A stretch of DNA of 47,880 nucleotides from Acidimicrobiales bacterium (GTDB lineage: Bacteria; Actinomycetota; Acidimicrobiia; Acidimicrobiales; Aldehydirespiratoraceae): the NCBI GenBank assembly GCA_029263195.1, contig JAJCXX010000030.1, positions 1 to 47,880 on the forward strand, in the 5' to 3' direction. The position numbers and the translations under genes were made by a program. Positions 23,422 through 31,871 of this stretch are shown here, in pieces (within the stretch, counting starts at the first letter, position 1; every line of letters begins with the position of its first letter). The notes under the pieces are model-generated. The model did no database searches. It worked only from the letters and a program-made list of their open reading frames with translations, and was not told the DNA's origin.

Positions 23422-23437
23422 GTGAACGATCGTTAGC
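23422..23437. promoter_or_regulatory. Operator-like palindrome upstream of the SDR gene
   Basis: GTGAACGATCGTTAGC has a perfect 10-bp core AACGATCGTT and shares its first 13 bases with the perfect 16-bp palindrome at 34176. It begins 30 bases before the SDR ATG. It looks like a TetR/FadR-type operator; no regulator gene is in the window. Confidence 0.55.
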
Positions 23438-23549
23438 GTGCCAGAACTTACGGTGATCGGCTACTCGGGCGACCGATTGCCGGTGGCTCCGCTCGCGAAA
23501 TCCTCACCGACTACCCTTGGCCCGACTCGAGAATCTGACAGGGGCTGCG

Positions 23550-24779
23550 ATGGGTAACGGATCGGGGAAGACCGCGCCACTGCCGTCGGGGGCCTCGCAA
23601 CGGATGAAGGATTTTGTCTCGTGCAGGCTCGACGACATCTCCATCGACACCGACAAGCTGGACTGGATGCCAGATGGGCCTCTCGGTGAGTTCGCCCCTC
23701 CAATCACAGTGGTGCCGGGGGAGGATCCGAATTCGCTGGTCATCCGCTACGGCAGTCTCGAGATTCCTGTGTCGCGCACCCCTACGGGCGAGCTCAGCGC
23801 CGACACTTCGAACCTTCCAGAGTCGGGTCCGCTGAGCCCAATCGGCGAAGGCATCCGTGAATGGGTCGATGCGTTCAACGGCACCATGAAGGCCAACAAT
23901 AAGAAGTTGCGCGGCATGGGTGTTAAGGGCACCAAGGCCGTGTTCGCCAAGATGCCGGCCGGCGCGGGTTCGGACGAAGACGATTCTCACCACTGGTCGG
24001 AGCCTGAGCCGACATTGGTAACCCCGGCGGGTGGTGGGGCCCAACCAAAACCACAGCCGAAGCCGAAACCACAGCCGAAACCGAAATCGCCCCCAGCGCC
24101 CAAGGCAACGAACTGGTGGGATCCGCTGGCCAGATTCTGGAAGCTGCTGGTTGGACTTCTGGCGTTGCTCGTGACGATTGCCGTGGTGGCGACCGTGTTG
24201 AGCAGCGGGGACGGAGACACATCCGCCGTTGAGACGACACCGACCCCGTCGGCTGTCGGTGGCGGTTCTGCACCTTTGGGAACTGAGGCACCCGAGACGG
24301 TGCCGCCGGAGACGGTACCTTCCGAGCCCGAGCCGGAGACCGTCGCGGCGAATGCCGGAACCTACGAGATTTCGGCCCGGATCGCGGGCCCGTGCGGTGA
24401 TTTCGAAGTGTTCCTGCGAGCGATCCTGTTTCTCAACGGCCAGATGACGGTCGATCAGCTACTCACCGCAGGCGGGAACCCGTTCCAGAGTGCTCTGGGC
24501 CGATGGGATTCCCGAGTGGCGGTGGCCACCCACGCCGAGGCGACATTCTTCGAGGCATGGTTCTTCCTGTTCAACCTCGGCGACATTCTCTCGATCTACA
24601 ACGTGACCGGACCCTCCTCGCCGGTGATCACCCCGGATTCCGAGGCCGATCTCGATGACTATGCCGGGGTGACGACCCCCGAACAGCTCGATGAGGTCAC
24701 CAACGGCAGCGGGTCGTGTTCGACCGAACTACTCGATGTCGTGTGGAACCACGAGCCCTTCCCGGACTCGACAGGCTGA
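23550..24779 (+). CDS. Single-pass membrane protein with Pro/Lys/Gln-rich spacer
   Basis: This 409-residue protein is not recognised. Residues 1-150 form a hydrophilic N-terminal region with no signal peptide. Residues 163-185 are a repetitive stretch of QPKP and KPKP units. One helix (198-218, LLVGLLALLVTIAVVATVL) should place the N-terminus inside and the C-terminus outside. The outer part begins with a Pro/Thr/Glu-rich linker (225-265), then a compact domain (270-405) with two Cys residues at 282 and 390. I chose ATG 23550, with AGGGGC upstream. Neighbours on both sides are metabolic genes on the other strand. Confidence 0.65.
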   Translation: MGNGSGKTAPLPSGASQRMKDFVSCRLDDISIDTDKLDWMPDGPLGEFAPPITVVPGEDPNSLVIRYGSLEIPVSRTPTGELSADTSNLPESGPLSPIGEGIREWVDAFNGTMKANNKKLRGMGVKGTKAVFAKMPAGAGSDEDDSHHWSEPEPTLVTPAGGGAQPKPQPKPKPQPKPKSPPAPKATNWWDPLARFWKLLVGLLALLVTIAVVATVLSSGDGDTSAVETTPTPSAVGGGSAPLGTEAPETVPPETVPSEPEPETVAANAGTYEISARIAGPCGDFEVFLRAILFLNGQMTVDQLLTAGGNPFQSALGRWDSRVAVATHAEATFFEAWFFLFNLGDILSIYNVTGPSSPVITPDSEADLDDYAGVTTPEQLDEVTNGSGSCSTELLDVVWNHEPFPDSTG

Positions 24780-24813
24780 CAGCCTGAAGCCGGGTGCGGC
24801 GATCGAGCGTCGC

Positions 24814-25998
24814 TCAGCCATCGACCTTCAAGATGATGGCATCGCCTTGCCCGCCGCCGCCGCACAGCGCCGCGGCGCCGATGCCGCCACCGCGCCGCTT
24901 CAGCTCGTAGGCGAGGGTGATGGCCAAGCGGGCGCCGGTCATGCCGATGGGATGACCGAGGGCAATGGCGCCGCCGTTGACGTTGACGACGTCGTCGGGC
25001 AGTGAGAGGTCGTCCATGGAGGCGAGAGCAACCGCGGCGAAGGCCTCGTTGAACTCGAAGAGATCGATGTCGGAGACCGACATTCCGGCCTTTTCGAGAG
25101 CGACCATGGTTGATCGGCTGGGTTGGGTGAGCAGTGAGGTGTCGGGGCCGGCCACCTCGCCGAACGACACGACCTCGGCCAGCGGTTCGACGCCGAGTCT
25201 GTCGGCGACATCCTTGGTGGTAACCACGACCGCTGACGCTCCATCGGAGAGTTGGGAGGCGTTGCCGGCGGTGATGTTGCCGGAATCGGCGAATGCCGGG
25301 CGCAACTTGCCGAGCGATTCGGCGGTGGTGCCGATGCGAATGCCTTCATCGGTGTCGAACGTGATGGCGTCGCCTCGGCGTTGGGGAATCTCGACGGGGA
25401 CGATCTCGTCGGCCAGCCGTCCGTCCTTGGTGGCTCGCGCGGCGCGGTCGTGGGAGCGGGCCGCCATTTCATCTTGGGGGCCGCGGGCCAGTCCGGCCGA
25501 TGCCGCGTACTTCTCGGTGCCTGCACCCATCAGGCAAACGTCGAACGAGCAGAACAGTCCGTCGTGGCTCACTGAGTCCTGGACCGTGGAGTCGCCGTAG
25601 CGGTAGCCGGCTCGGGCGCCGGGCAGGATGTAGGGGGCGTTGGTCATCGATTCCATCCCGCCGGCCACGACGATTTCGGCATCGCCGAGCAGGATCATGC
25701 GTCGGGCCAGTTCGATGGCGTTGAGGCTCGACAGACAGGCCTTGTTGATGCCGGTTGAGGGCACGCTCATCGGTATCCCGCCGGCGAAGGCAGCCTGGCG
25801 GGCCGGTACCTGTCCGGCACCGGCCTGCACGACCTGCCCCAGGAATGCGAAGTCGACGTCTTCGCCGCTGATCTCGGACCGTCGAAGGGCTTCGGCGATG
25901 GCCAATCCACCGAGATCGGTTCCGCTCAACGGTGACAGCGCACCCGAGAGCTTTCCGATTGGCGTTCTGGCACCGGCGAGGATGACGATTTCGGTCAT
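24814..25998 (-). CDS. Acetyl-CoA C-acetyltransferase (thiolase)
   Basis: This 394-residue thiolase condenses or cleaves 3-ketoacyl-CoA and could act in beta-oxidation or acetoacetyl-CoA formation. The nucleophile Cys is in GINKACLSSLNAIELA, near residue 88. The acid-base residues lie in FNEAFAAV, LGHPIGMTGARL and CGGGGQGDA. Length is standard. Genes for related enzymes (SDR, 3-hydroxyacyl-CoA dehydrogenase) are scattered in the window but not in one operon. It is convergent with the membrane protein gene (34 bases apart). Confidence 0.95.
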   Translation of the reverse strand: MTEIVILAGARTPIGKLSGALSPLSGTDLGGLAIAEALRRSEISGEDVDFAFLGQVVQAGAGQVPARQAAFAGGIPMSVPSTGINKACLSSLNAIELARRMILLGDAEIVVAGGMESMTNAPYILPGARAGYRYGDSTVQDSVSHDGLFCSFDVCLMGAGTEKYAASAGLARGPQDEMAARSHDRAARATKDGRLADEIVPVEIPQRRGDAITFDTDEGIRIGTTAESLGKLRPAFADSGNITAGNASQLSDGASAVVVTTKDVADRLGVEPLAEVVSFGEVAGPDTSLLTQPSRSTMVALEKAGMSVSDIDLFEFNEAFAAVALASMDDLSLPDDVVNVNGGAIALGHPIGMTGARLAITLAYELKRRGGGIGAAALCGGGGQGDAIILKVDG

Positions 25999-26047
25999 GG
26001 CAACCTCCGAGAGCGACGTTGCTCCGATGCTACGTGCGCAACTGCCG

Positions 26048-26563
26048 TTACGCGGTGGGTATCAGCTCGGCGAGCGTGACGTCCCAGTCGCTGATCGCAC
26101 ATCCGTTGATGCGATTGGCAACGGTGTCGATGTCGACGCTGTCGAGCGTGCCGGTGATCACCGCGACGTTGGGTCCGCCGTAGATCTCGGTGCAGATTCG
26201 GTCGGCCGCCGGTCCGTTGGTCAAGAGAGCGCGAACATCGAGCTGGTTGAGAGCCAGGCACATCACCCCAGCCGAGCTCGGAGCATCTCCGGTGACGGTT
26301 GCGGTGTCACCGAGGCAGCTGAGCTGGTAGTCGGCGGTTGCGGCCGAGTCAACGCCGTCGGGGTGGATGGCAAAGGTGAGGTCGGCGATCGGGTAGGGCC
26401 CGGCACCCAGGGGCTCGGCGGTGGTGGTCGGGGCCTGGGTGGTGGTCGGATCGTCGGAAGCTGCGCCGACGTCGGTGGTGCTGTCACCGCAGGCTGCGGC
26501 GAGCAAGGCGGTGACAGCGACGATGGAAATCAGGGTCGCTATGCGTCGTGGGTGAATGGTCAT
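26048..26563 (-). CDS. Lipoprotein with subtilisin-inhibitor (SSI)-like domain
   Basis: This 171-residue predicted lipoprotein has a lipobox ending at Cys25 (LLAAACGDS). After a Thr-rich linker (28-50), residues 57-165 resemble Streptomyces subtilisin inhibitor. The four cysteines Cys83, Cys102, Cys124 and Cys155 have spacings of 19 and 31, close to the two disulfides of SSI (15 and 30). The segment RICTEIYGG aligns with the reactive-site loop after Cys71, and places Glu126 at P1. If it is inhibitory, it would fit a Glu-preferring protease. It is downstream of the 845-residue surface protein gene on the same strand (92 bases). Confidence 0.6.
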   Translation of the reverse strand: MTIHPRRIATLISIVAVTALLAAACGDSTTDVGAASDDPTTTQAPTTTAEPLGAGPYPIADLTFAIHPDGVDSAATADYQLSCLGDTATVTGDAPSSAGVMCLALNQLDVRALLTNGPAADRICTEIYGGPNVAVITGTLDSVDIDTVANRINGCAISDWDVTLAELIPTA

Positions 26564-26655
26564 GATGGGAATCCTTGCGTGGGTATTTCTGATTGTCTCC
26601 ATATGACGTCGCACGCAGGCGATTGGTTCCCGTAAAGCGCCGCGAATACCCGAGA

Positions 26656-29193
26656 TCAGTCGCAGGTGAAAGCGGCTGCCGCGGCCTCGTTGGCTTGGAG
26701 TTCTGTGACCTTGGACTGGGCCTCGGTCATGAGGCGTTGGGCGAGGACTTTGCTCTGGGTCTTGGTGGCTTTTTGGTAGCTCGGGCCCTTCGCTCGTTCC
26801 TCCACCCGGTTGGTCTGGTCGGTTTCGACCCAGCGTCCGCCCTGGCAGATGACGATACGAATGCACTTCACGGTGAGGATGGTCGTGTCGATCACCCAAC
26901 GCATGTTCTCTTCCCTGATGTTCTCTTCAAGTTGTGAGAAGAGATCCTGCAGATCGTCCTCGCCCATCGTCTTGAGCTCGTCAGCGTCGATCAGACCGCC
27001 GGGGTAGGTGTCATTGAGCTTGGTCTTGTTGAGTTGAATCCTGACCTCGCCGTCGAGAATCTCGAAACTCTTCTGACTCTCCACCCTGACCTTGGTGGTG
27101 CCCTCCAGGCATTCAGGCTCGGTCGTGTCCGGCGGGTCGGTGATGGTCCCCGGCGAGGAGGGGCCACTGCCGCCCGCACCCGGCGTGGTGGGCGGCGTCT
27201 CGGTGTCGTCGCCGGGTAGTTCGGGTGCTGATCCCTTGCAGGCCCGGAGGGCCTCGTTTGTCTGCTTGATCAGGTCGGCAGCGGCCTGTAGGGCCTTGAC
27301 GGCGTTGTCCATGTCGCTCTTGGCGCTCTCCATGTTCTGGCGGGCGCCGTCGAGGTTGTCTTCGGCCCGCTCGGCCTTGGCCTCCCGGGCGTCCCAGCGG
27401 GCCTTGGAGTCGGCGTAGGCCTTGTCGCCGTCGGGTCCCTCCGGGAAGGCGCGCACCCGATCAGGCGCGTCGAGTCGGTTCTCGAGGAGGTTCCTGTAAT
27501 CGTTGTATTCGCCGTTGTAGTGATTGAACTCGCCCGTGTAGTACTCGGCTGCCTTCTTGGCCTTTTCATAGGCGGCCACCGCGGCGGCGTAGGCCGCCTC
27601 CTCGGGCTTGCAGTCCTTGGTGCGGGACCGCCGCCTAGCTACAGCGGTGCCTGTTGCGACGGCTAGCAGCCCGATGGCGATACCGATCGGGCCCCACGGA
27701 ACGCCACCAGGACTATTGTCGTCCTCGCTGGTTTCGCCGGGCACCTCACCGGCCGACTCGTCGTCGCTCCCGCCGTCGTCGGTGGTGGCCTCGCCGCTCG
27801 AATCATCGGTTGAGTCGCTGAGGTCTATGAAAACGTATGGACTCATGTCGAACTCGATGGGTCCGCCGCAGCCCGGACCGCTGGCCGGACTCTTTTCGAA
27901 CTCCCCGGTTCCGTCGCTGTTGAGGGTGAGCGTCTGGGTGGTGCCGGTTCCATCGGCGATGACGGAGACGATGCCGCCCTCCTGAACTTCAGTAGTGCCC
28001 GAACTCGACGTGGTCGAACCGAATGAAGGGCCGATCGAGTAGCTCTCCGGGATATCGAAGGTGGCAATACTGCCATCGGGGAACTCGTTGGTGGCCAAGA
28101 TGTGAATCAACTGGTCGAACAGGGTGCAGCCGCCGCCGGTTTGTATCGGAATGATGCTGCCGCCGCCGTTCTCCTGATACAGGAGTGTTCTGGTGTCTCC
28201 GGAGTTGCCGGAAGGGTTGGCGGCACCGGCATCGGCTGGAGCGGTCACCGCCCGTATTTCGACACGGATGTCGTTGGGCCCGTAAGGGTTGGGTACGAGC
28301 AGGCGCGCCCCGTCGTCGACTTCGGACAGCACCACATCTCCGCCTCCGGACGGTGTGGAGTAGAACCGCTGGGTCAGGTCGTCGTCGAGCACCCGTATCG
28401 GGGCGATGATCACGACGTGATTTCCTTTGACCAGACCGAATATCTCGAGCGGACCGAATGGCCGGATCCCGGCGTCCTCTCTCATCCTGGAGGAGACCAT
28501 GAACGGCCCGCCGCCTGGGAAGCAGGTCAGTTCGATGACTCGGCTGGCCCGGCCGGCAAGGACGCTGTGGCTACTGTCTCCATATTTATCGAGGAGTGCT
28601 TCGGCGGTGAACAGTGGGTCAGGAGCGCTGACTGTTGATCCCACCCATGCCCGGCCCACGTGAGTTCTCTCGGCGCATTCGTGATCGTATGGTTCCGGAA
28701 GTTCGATGCCGGCGACAACCTGTACTCCTTCGAGTACTTCGATCGGTCCTTCGACCGGGCCCTGATTGCCGTATGCGGTCCAGCCTTCGAACACCTCGGT
28801 GAGATCCATGGCTCGGCCGCGGGCGAATGGCGCGAGCGGCGGCACCGTGCCACTGGTTCCGATCGTGCCGCCGAAGTTCTCCTCGAGCGATATCAGGTCG
28901 CCGTCGTCGGTGAGGCCGCTGGGAATCATCTCGAGGCCGTCTTCGCCGAAGGTTGAACTGCCACCCATGTTGACGATTACCTGGAACTGCGTGAGTCCGG
29001 TCGGACCGGCGTCGGATTCTCCTTGGAGGTACAGCGATTCGGCTTCCGCGCTTGACCCGAATCCCTCGACGATCCTGGTCAGAGGGTCGAGGCCGGTGAG
29101 ACCACTGGGGTCAGGCCCCTGCGCTATGGCGGCGGTTGTGGCCATGATCGCGATCGTTGCCGCGACAGCGGACGCTGCAAGAAATCTGCGCAC
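26656..29193 (-). CDS. Large membrane-anchored surface protein with coiled-coil domain
   Basis: This 845-residue protein is not recognised. A signal peptide (1-25, cleaved near AIAQG) leads to an outer region of about 470 residues with few cysteines, then an acidic Asp/Ser/Glu-rich spacer (455-495), a single helix (501-519, GPIGIAIGLLAVATGTAV) and a RRRSR stop-transfer. The remaining 325 residues should be cytoplasmic: an Ala/Glu/Lys coiled coil (531-655), a Pro/Thr/Gly spacer (660-695) and a C-terminal mixed domain (700-845). A signal peptide plus a large inner domain is unusual for a surface protein and suggests sensing or anchoring across the membrane (inference). The SSI-like lipoprotein is the next gene. 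Confidence 0.7.
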   Translation of the reverse strand: MRRFLAASAVAATIAIMATTAAIAQGPDPSGLTGLDPLTRIVEGFGSSAEAESLYLQGESDAGPTGLTQFQVIVNMGGSSTFGEDGLEMIPSGLTDDGDLISLEENFGGTIGTSGTVPPLAPFARGRAMDLTEVFEGWTAYGNQGPVEGPIEVLEGVQVVAGIELPEPYDHECAERTHVGRAWVGSTVSAPDPLFTAEALLDKYGDSSHSVLAGRASRVIELTCFPGGGPFMVSSRMREDAGIRPFGPLEIFGLVKGNHVVIIAPIRVLDDDLTQRFYSTPSGGGDVVLSEVDDGARLLVPNPYGPNDIRVEIRAVTAPADAGAANPSGNSGDTRTLLYQENGGGSIIPIQTGGGCTLFDQLIHILATNEFPDGSIATFDIPESYSIGPSFGSTTSSSGTTEVQEGGIVSVIADGTGTTQTLTLNSDGTGEFEKSPASGPGCGGPIEFDMSPYVFIDLSDSTDDSSGEATTDDGGSDDESAGEVPGETSEDDNSPGGVPWGPIGIAIGLLAVATGTAVARRRSRTKDCKPEEAAYAAAVAAYEKAKKAAEYYTGEFNHYNGEYNDYRNLLENRLDAPDRVRAFPEGPDGDKAYADSKARWDAREAKAERAEDNLDGARQNMESAKSDMDNAVKALQAAADLIKQTNEALRACKGSAPELPGDDTETPPTTPGAGGSGPSSPGTITDPPDTTEPECLEGTTKVRVESQKSFEILDGEVRIQLNKTKLNDTYPGGLIDADELKTMGEDDLQDLFSQLEENIREENMRWVIDTTILTVKCIRIVICQGGRWVETDQTNRVEERAKGPSYQKATKTQSKVLAQRLMTEAQSKVTELQANEAAAAAFTCD

Positions 29194-29256
29194 TGAACAC
29201 CCCCGGTTGCTTACCGCCGGGATGCTACTGCGCGCTCGTTTGGCGTGCCCGAGAAC

Positions 29257-29865
29257 TCACCAGCCTCGGGCGGCCCATTCGTCGAGCTTGGGGGATTCGG
29301 CACCAATCGTGGTGTTGTCGCCGTGTCCGGGAAGAACGAGTGTTTCTGGGCCGAAGACCTTGAACATGCGCTCTTCGATGCTCTGGAGAATGGCCTTGAA
29401 GCTGCCTCCATCGAATCCGGTGGCGCCGGGCCCACCGGGGAAGAGGGTGTCGCCGGTGAACAACAGCGGGGTGCCCTCGACGCTGAAGGAAATTGATCCG
29501 GGGGTATGGCCGGGGGTGAGGTGGGTGCGCACTTGGAGCCTCCCCACTTCGATGACGGTGTCGTCGTCGAGGATGTAGTCGTAACTCGGCAACATGGCGG
29601 CGTCGGCGGCGGTGACCCCGACTTCGTATCCGGCGTCGCGTATGGCGGGCACGGCCTGTATGTGATCCCAATGGCCATGGGTCTCGAGCACGGTACGAAC
29701 GCCGAGGGTCTGACAGAGCTCGAGCAGGCGGTCGTGTTCGTTGGCTGCGTCGAGCAGCACGGCCTCTCCGGTTTCGCGGCAACGAATCACGAAGACGTTG
29801 TTGTCCATGGGGCCCACCACGACTTTGTGGACGTCTACCCGGGCATCTGACCAATGGAGTGTCAT
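29257..29865 (-). CDS. MBL-fold hydrolase, glyoxalase II-like
   Basis: This 202-residue metallo-beta-lactamase-fold protein has the motif THGHWDHIQAV, further ligands in TPGHTPGSISF and FTGDTLFPGGPGATGFDGGS, and LPGHGDNTTIG at the C-terminus. The short length and these motifs match the glyoxalase II-like group common in actinobacteria, where mycothiol thioesters rather than glutathione ones may be substrates (inference). It begins 63 bases upstream of the surface protein gene's start on the same strand, so the two may share a transcript. Confidence 0.88.
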   Translation of the reverse strand: MTLHWSDARVDVHKVVVGPMDNNVFVIRCRETGEAVLLDAANEHDRLLELCQTLGVRTVLETHGHWDHIQAVPAIRDAGYEVGVTAADAAMLPSYDYILDDDTVIEVGRLQVRTHLTPGHTPGSISFSVEGTPLLFTGDTLFPGGPGATGFDGGSFKAILQSIEERMFKVFGPETLVLPGHGDNTTIGAESPKLDEWAARGW

Positions 29866-30062
29866 GGGTGAATCGTATGTGGATCGGCGTCGTTGTGCAT
29901 GTCGCCGTTTCCGTCATTGAACCGAAACATTAGAGCGGCTCTGGTATGGTCGCGTAATCAAATCGTCATATTGGGCAAACCGGTTGACGGGTCTGTGACG
30001 TGTGGAAAGTAGTCCGAGTTGCCACAGCTAATGCCGGCCGCCATCACAGGAAGGGAGAGTCG

Positions 30063-30944
30063 ATGAGCAGAAAACTCATGGTTCTGTTGACGCTCTCTGT
30101 GGTGATGTCGGTCGGTGCGGTGGCCGTGGCCGCCGTCGACGGCCCGACCGAGGTGTCGTCAGACCTTCCTGAAATTGTCTCGGTCGCCGATGTGGGCCGG
30201 GTGGTCGCCCCGGCGTCGAGCACCACGGTTGGCCTTACCCAGACCTTCACCACGGGCTTTCCCAACCACTTGGGATCAAACGATTCGGCAGCGGTCCCGG
30301 CGCCACCCATTGCGGTAGTGCGTCTCGATCCGACAGCAGTCGAGTCGGGGGTCTCCAGATCCACACCAGCCAGCTCGGAATTCCAGGTGATCACGGCCGC
30401 GGGGAGCCCGGTGCTGTCGCCGATCGCTACTCCTGCGCCGACCACCGCCCCTGCGCCGACCTCTGTTCCTGCGGCGATCACCACCATCGCCCCCACCACG
30501 ATCCCTGTTGTCACCGCGGCGCCGAGCACGTCCCCTCCCGCCACTGCCCCACCCACGACAGCGGCACCAGGCGGGCAGTTCCAGTCCGAGACAGCCATTG
30601 CGTCGCTATTCGCGTCCGATATCAACCAGCTTCGGGCCGGGTTGGGGGTTGCGCCGCTGACTCGATCAGCCGATCTCGATGCCTTGGCTCTCGAGTGGGC
30701 CCGCTCCATGGCTTCCGACGGGGTGCTTCGGCACTCCACGATCATCCACGGCTTGGTGGCCGGGGCGTGGGTCACGGCCGCCGAGAACGTCGGCTACGGC
30801 CCCAGCGAGTCGGTGGTCTTTGCTGCTTTGGTGGCCAGCTCTGGGCACTATGTCAACATGGTCAACGCCAGCTACACCCATGTCGGCACGGCAGCGGTGA
30901 TGGCCGGATCCACACTGTGGACCGCCCACCTCTTCGCGGCCTGA
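30063..30944 (+). CDS. Secreted CAP (SCP/PR1)-domain protein
   Basis: This 293-residue exported protein has a signal peptide at 1-25. Residues 25-190 form a low-complexity region rich in Pro, Thr and Ala (TTAPAPTSVPAA). The C-terminal 110 residues are a CAP domain: INQLRAGLGVAPLTRSADLD, ALEWARSMASDG, a conserved His in LRHSTIIHGLV, AENVGYGPS and GHYVNMVNASYTHVGTA. Function of bacterial CAP proteins is largely unknown; roles in cell-wall or surface interaction are proposed. The ATG follows AGGGAGAG. The 197-base upstream gap contains a weak TTGACG-like element (29984) and nothing more certain. Confidence 0.85.
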   Translation: MSRKLMVLLTLSVVMSVGAVAVAAVDGPTEVSSDLPEIVSVADVGRVVAPASSTTVGLTQTFTTGFPNHLGSNDSAAVPAPPIAVVRLDPTAVESGVSRSTPASSEFQVITAAGSPVLSPIATPAPTTAPAPTSVPAAITTIAPTTIPVVTAAPSTSPPATAPPTTAAPGGQFQSETAIASLFASDINQLRAGLGVAPLTRSADLDALALEWARSMASDGVLRHSTIIHGLVAGAWVTAAENVGYGPSESVVFAALVASSGHYVNMVNASYTHVGTAAVMAGSTLWTAHLFAA

Positions 30945-30963
30945 GCCGGACTGTTCCAGCGGG

Positions 30964-31092
30964 CTAGCCCTGGTCGTCGTCGGCTTCGACCAGCACTGCT
31001 TCCCCCCGCGGGATGCCGTCGTGGCCACAGAGCCAGCAGCCGATTTCCGGGCTCGACCGCCAGGTGACGTCGCACTCGGGGCACGCCATCAT
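30964..31092 (-). CDS. Tiny zinc-ribbon protein
   Basis: This 42-residue ORF has two CxxC knuckles, ACPECDVTWR and GCWLCGHDG, spaced as in a single zinc ribbon, then an acidic C-terminus (VEADDDQG). GGGAG lies 3 bases from the first ATG and 6 from the second (31089), so the product may lack the first Met. Upstream (31093-31309) no gene is seen, only a 15-nt hairpin at 31167-31181. Function unknown. Confidence 0.6.
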   Translation of the reverse strand: MMACPECDVTWRSSPEIGCWLCGHDGIPRGEAVLVEADDDQG

Positions 31093-31309
31093 CTTCTCCC
31101 GTGAACGGGTGGCGACAGTCGCTCTATCGGTCACGTCGGAAACCCTAAGCCGACCCAACCTGGTAGGTGGGCGATGCCCACGCCTGTCCGGAGGGGATAG
31201 CCCGTCCCGACTCACAACATTTCGTGGCGATTCTGCGTAGCCTCGACAACGCCTGCGCCGCCCGGACGGCGGTGCAGTTGCCCAAGTCCGACGAGAGGAA
31301 CACCCCGCC

Positions 31310-31870
31310 ATGTCCCCCACACCGATTCCCGCATCCGACGGGTCGAGCCCGGCTCAGCAAAAGTTCGATCAAGAACACGACATGCACATTGATCCGGCGA
31401 AGCGCTACACCGCGACGATGACCACGTCGGTCGGCACCATGACGATCGCCCTAGATCCGATCGCCGCACCGAAGACTGTCAACAACTTCGTAACTTTGGC
31501 TCGTTTCCACTACTACGACGGCATCATCTTCCATCGCATCATCAACGGATTCATGTGCCAGGGTGGCGATCCGACCGGCACCGGCATGGGTGGCCCCGGC
31601 TACAAGTTCGCCGACGAACTCCCCGCTGCCGGCCGCTACGAGATCGGCTCGATCGCCATGGCCAACGCCGGCCCCAACACCAACGGCAGCCAATTCTTCC
31701 TCATTTCGGGCCAGAGCGGTGTGGGCCTGCCTCCGTCGTACTCGTTGTTCGGCAAGGTCGTCGCCGGCCTCGATGTGGTCGACACCATGCAGAACGTCGA
31801 GACCGGCCGGTCCGACAAGCCCATCACCGATGTGGTGATCGAGTCGGTAGTGATCGAGGAATCCGACTGA
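31310..31870 (+). CDS. Cyclophilin-type peptidyl-prolyl isomerase
   Basis: This 186-residue cis-trans prolyl isomerase (PpiA/PpiB group) has an extended N-terminus of about 30 hydrophilic residues without signal peptide. Active-site segments are FHRIINGFMCQGGDPTGTG (catalytic Arg, Phe and Met) and NTNGSQFFLI. The C-terminal LPPSYSLFGKVVAGLDVV is also typical. Cytoplasmic. A 3-hydroxyacyl-CoA dehydrogenase gene starts one base after its stop codon, suggesting an operon, though the functions are not obviously related. Confidence 0.94.
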   Translation: MSPTPIPASDGSSPAQQKFDQEHDMHIDPAKRYTATMTTSVGTMTIALDPIAAPKTVNNFVTLARFHYYDGIIFHRIINGFMCQGGDPTGTGMGGPGYKFADELPAAGRYEIGSIAMANAGPNTNGSQFFLISGQSGVGLPPSYSLFGKVVAGLDVVDTMQNVETGRSDKPITDVVIESVVIEESD

Positions 31871-31871
31871 C

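Noticed and set aside
24772..24786. CAGGCT-GAC-AGCCTG hairpin at the end of the membrane protein gene as a terminator
   Set aside because: The stem is only 6 bp, overlaps the stop codon and has no U-tract, so it is too weak to claim.
26581..26651. GGGTATT/AATACCC inverted repeat around the SSI-like gene's 5' flank
   Set aside because: Only 7 bases, about 57 apart; likely chance.
29984..30012. TTGACG-based promoter for the CAP protein gene
   Set aside because: No acceptable -10 at 16-18 bases, so it was not listed as a feature.
30949..30969. Short hairpin between the CAP and zinc-ribbon genes
   Set aside because: Stem interrupted by a bulge and mismatch, with no U-tract.
31093..31309. Gap upstream of cyclophilin screened for tRNA, riboswitch or small RNA
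   Set aside because: Only a 6-bp hairpin (31167-31181) was found, and no cloverleaf or known aptamer motif.
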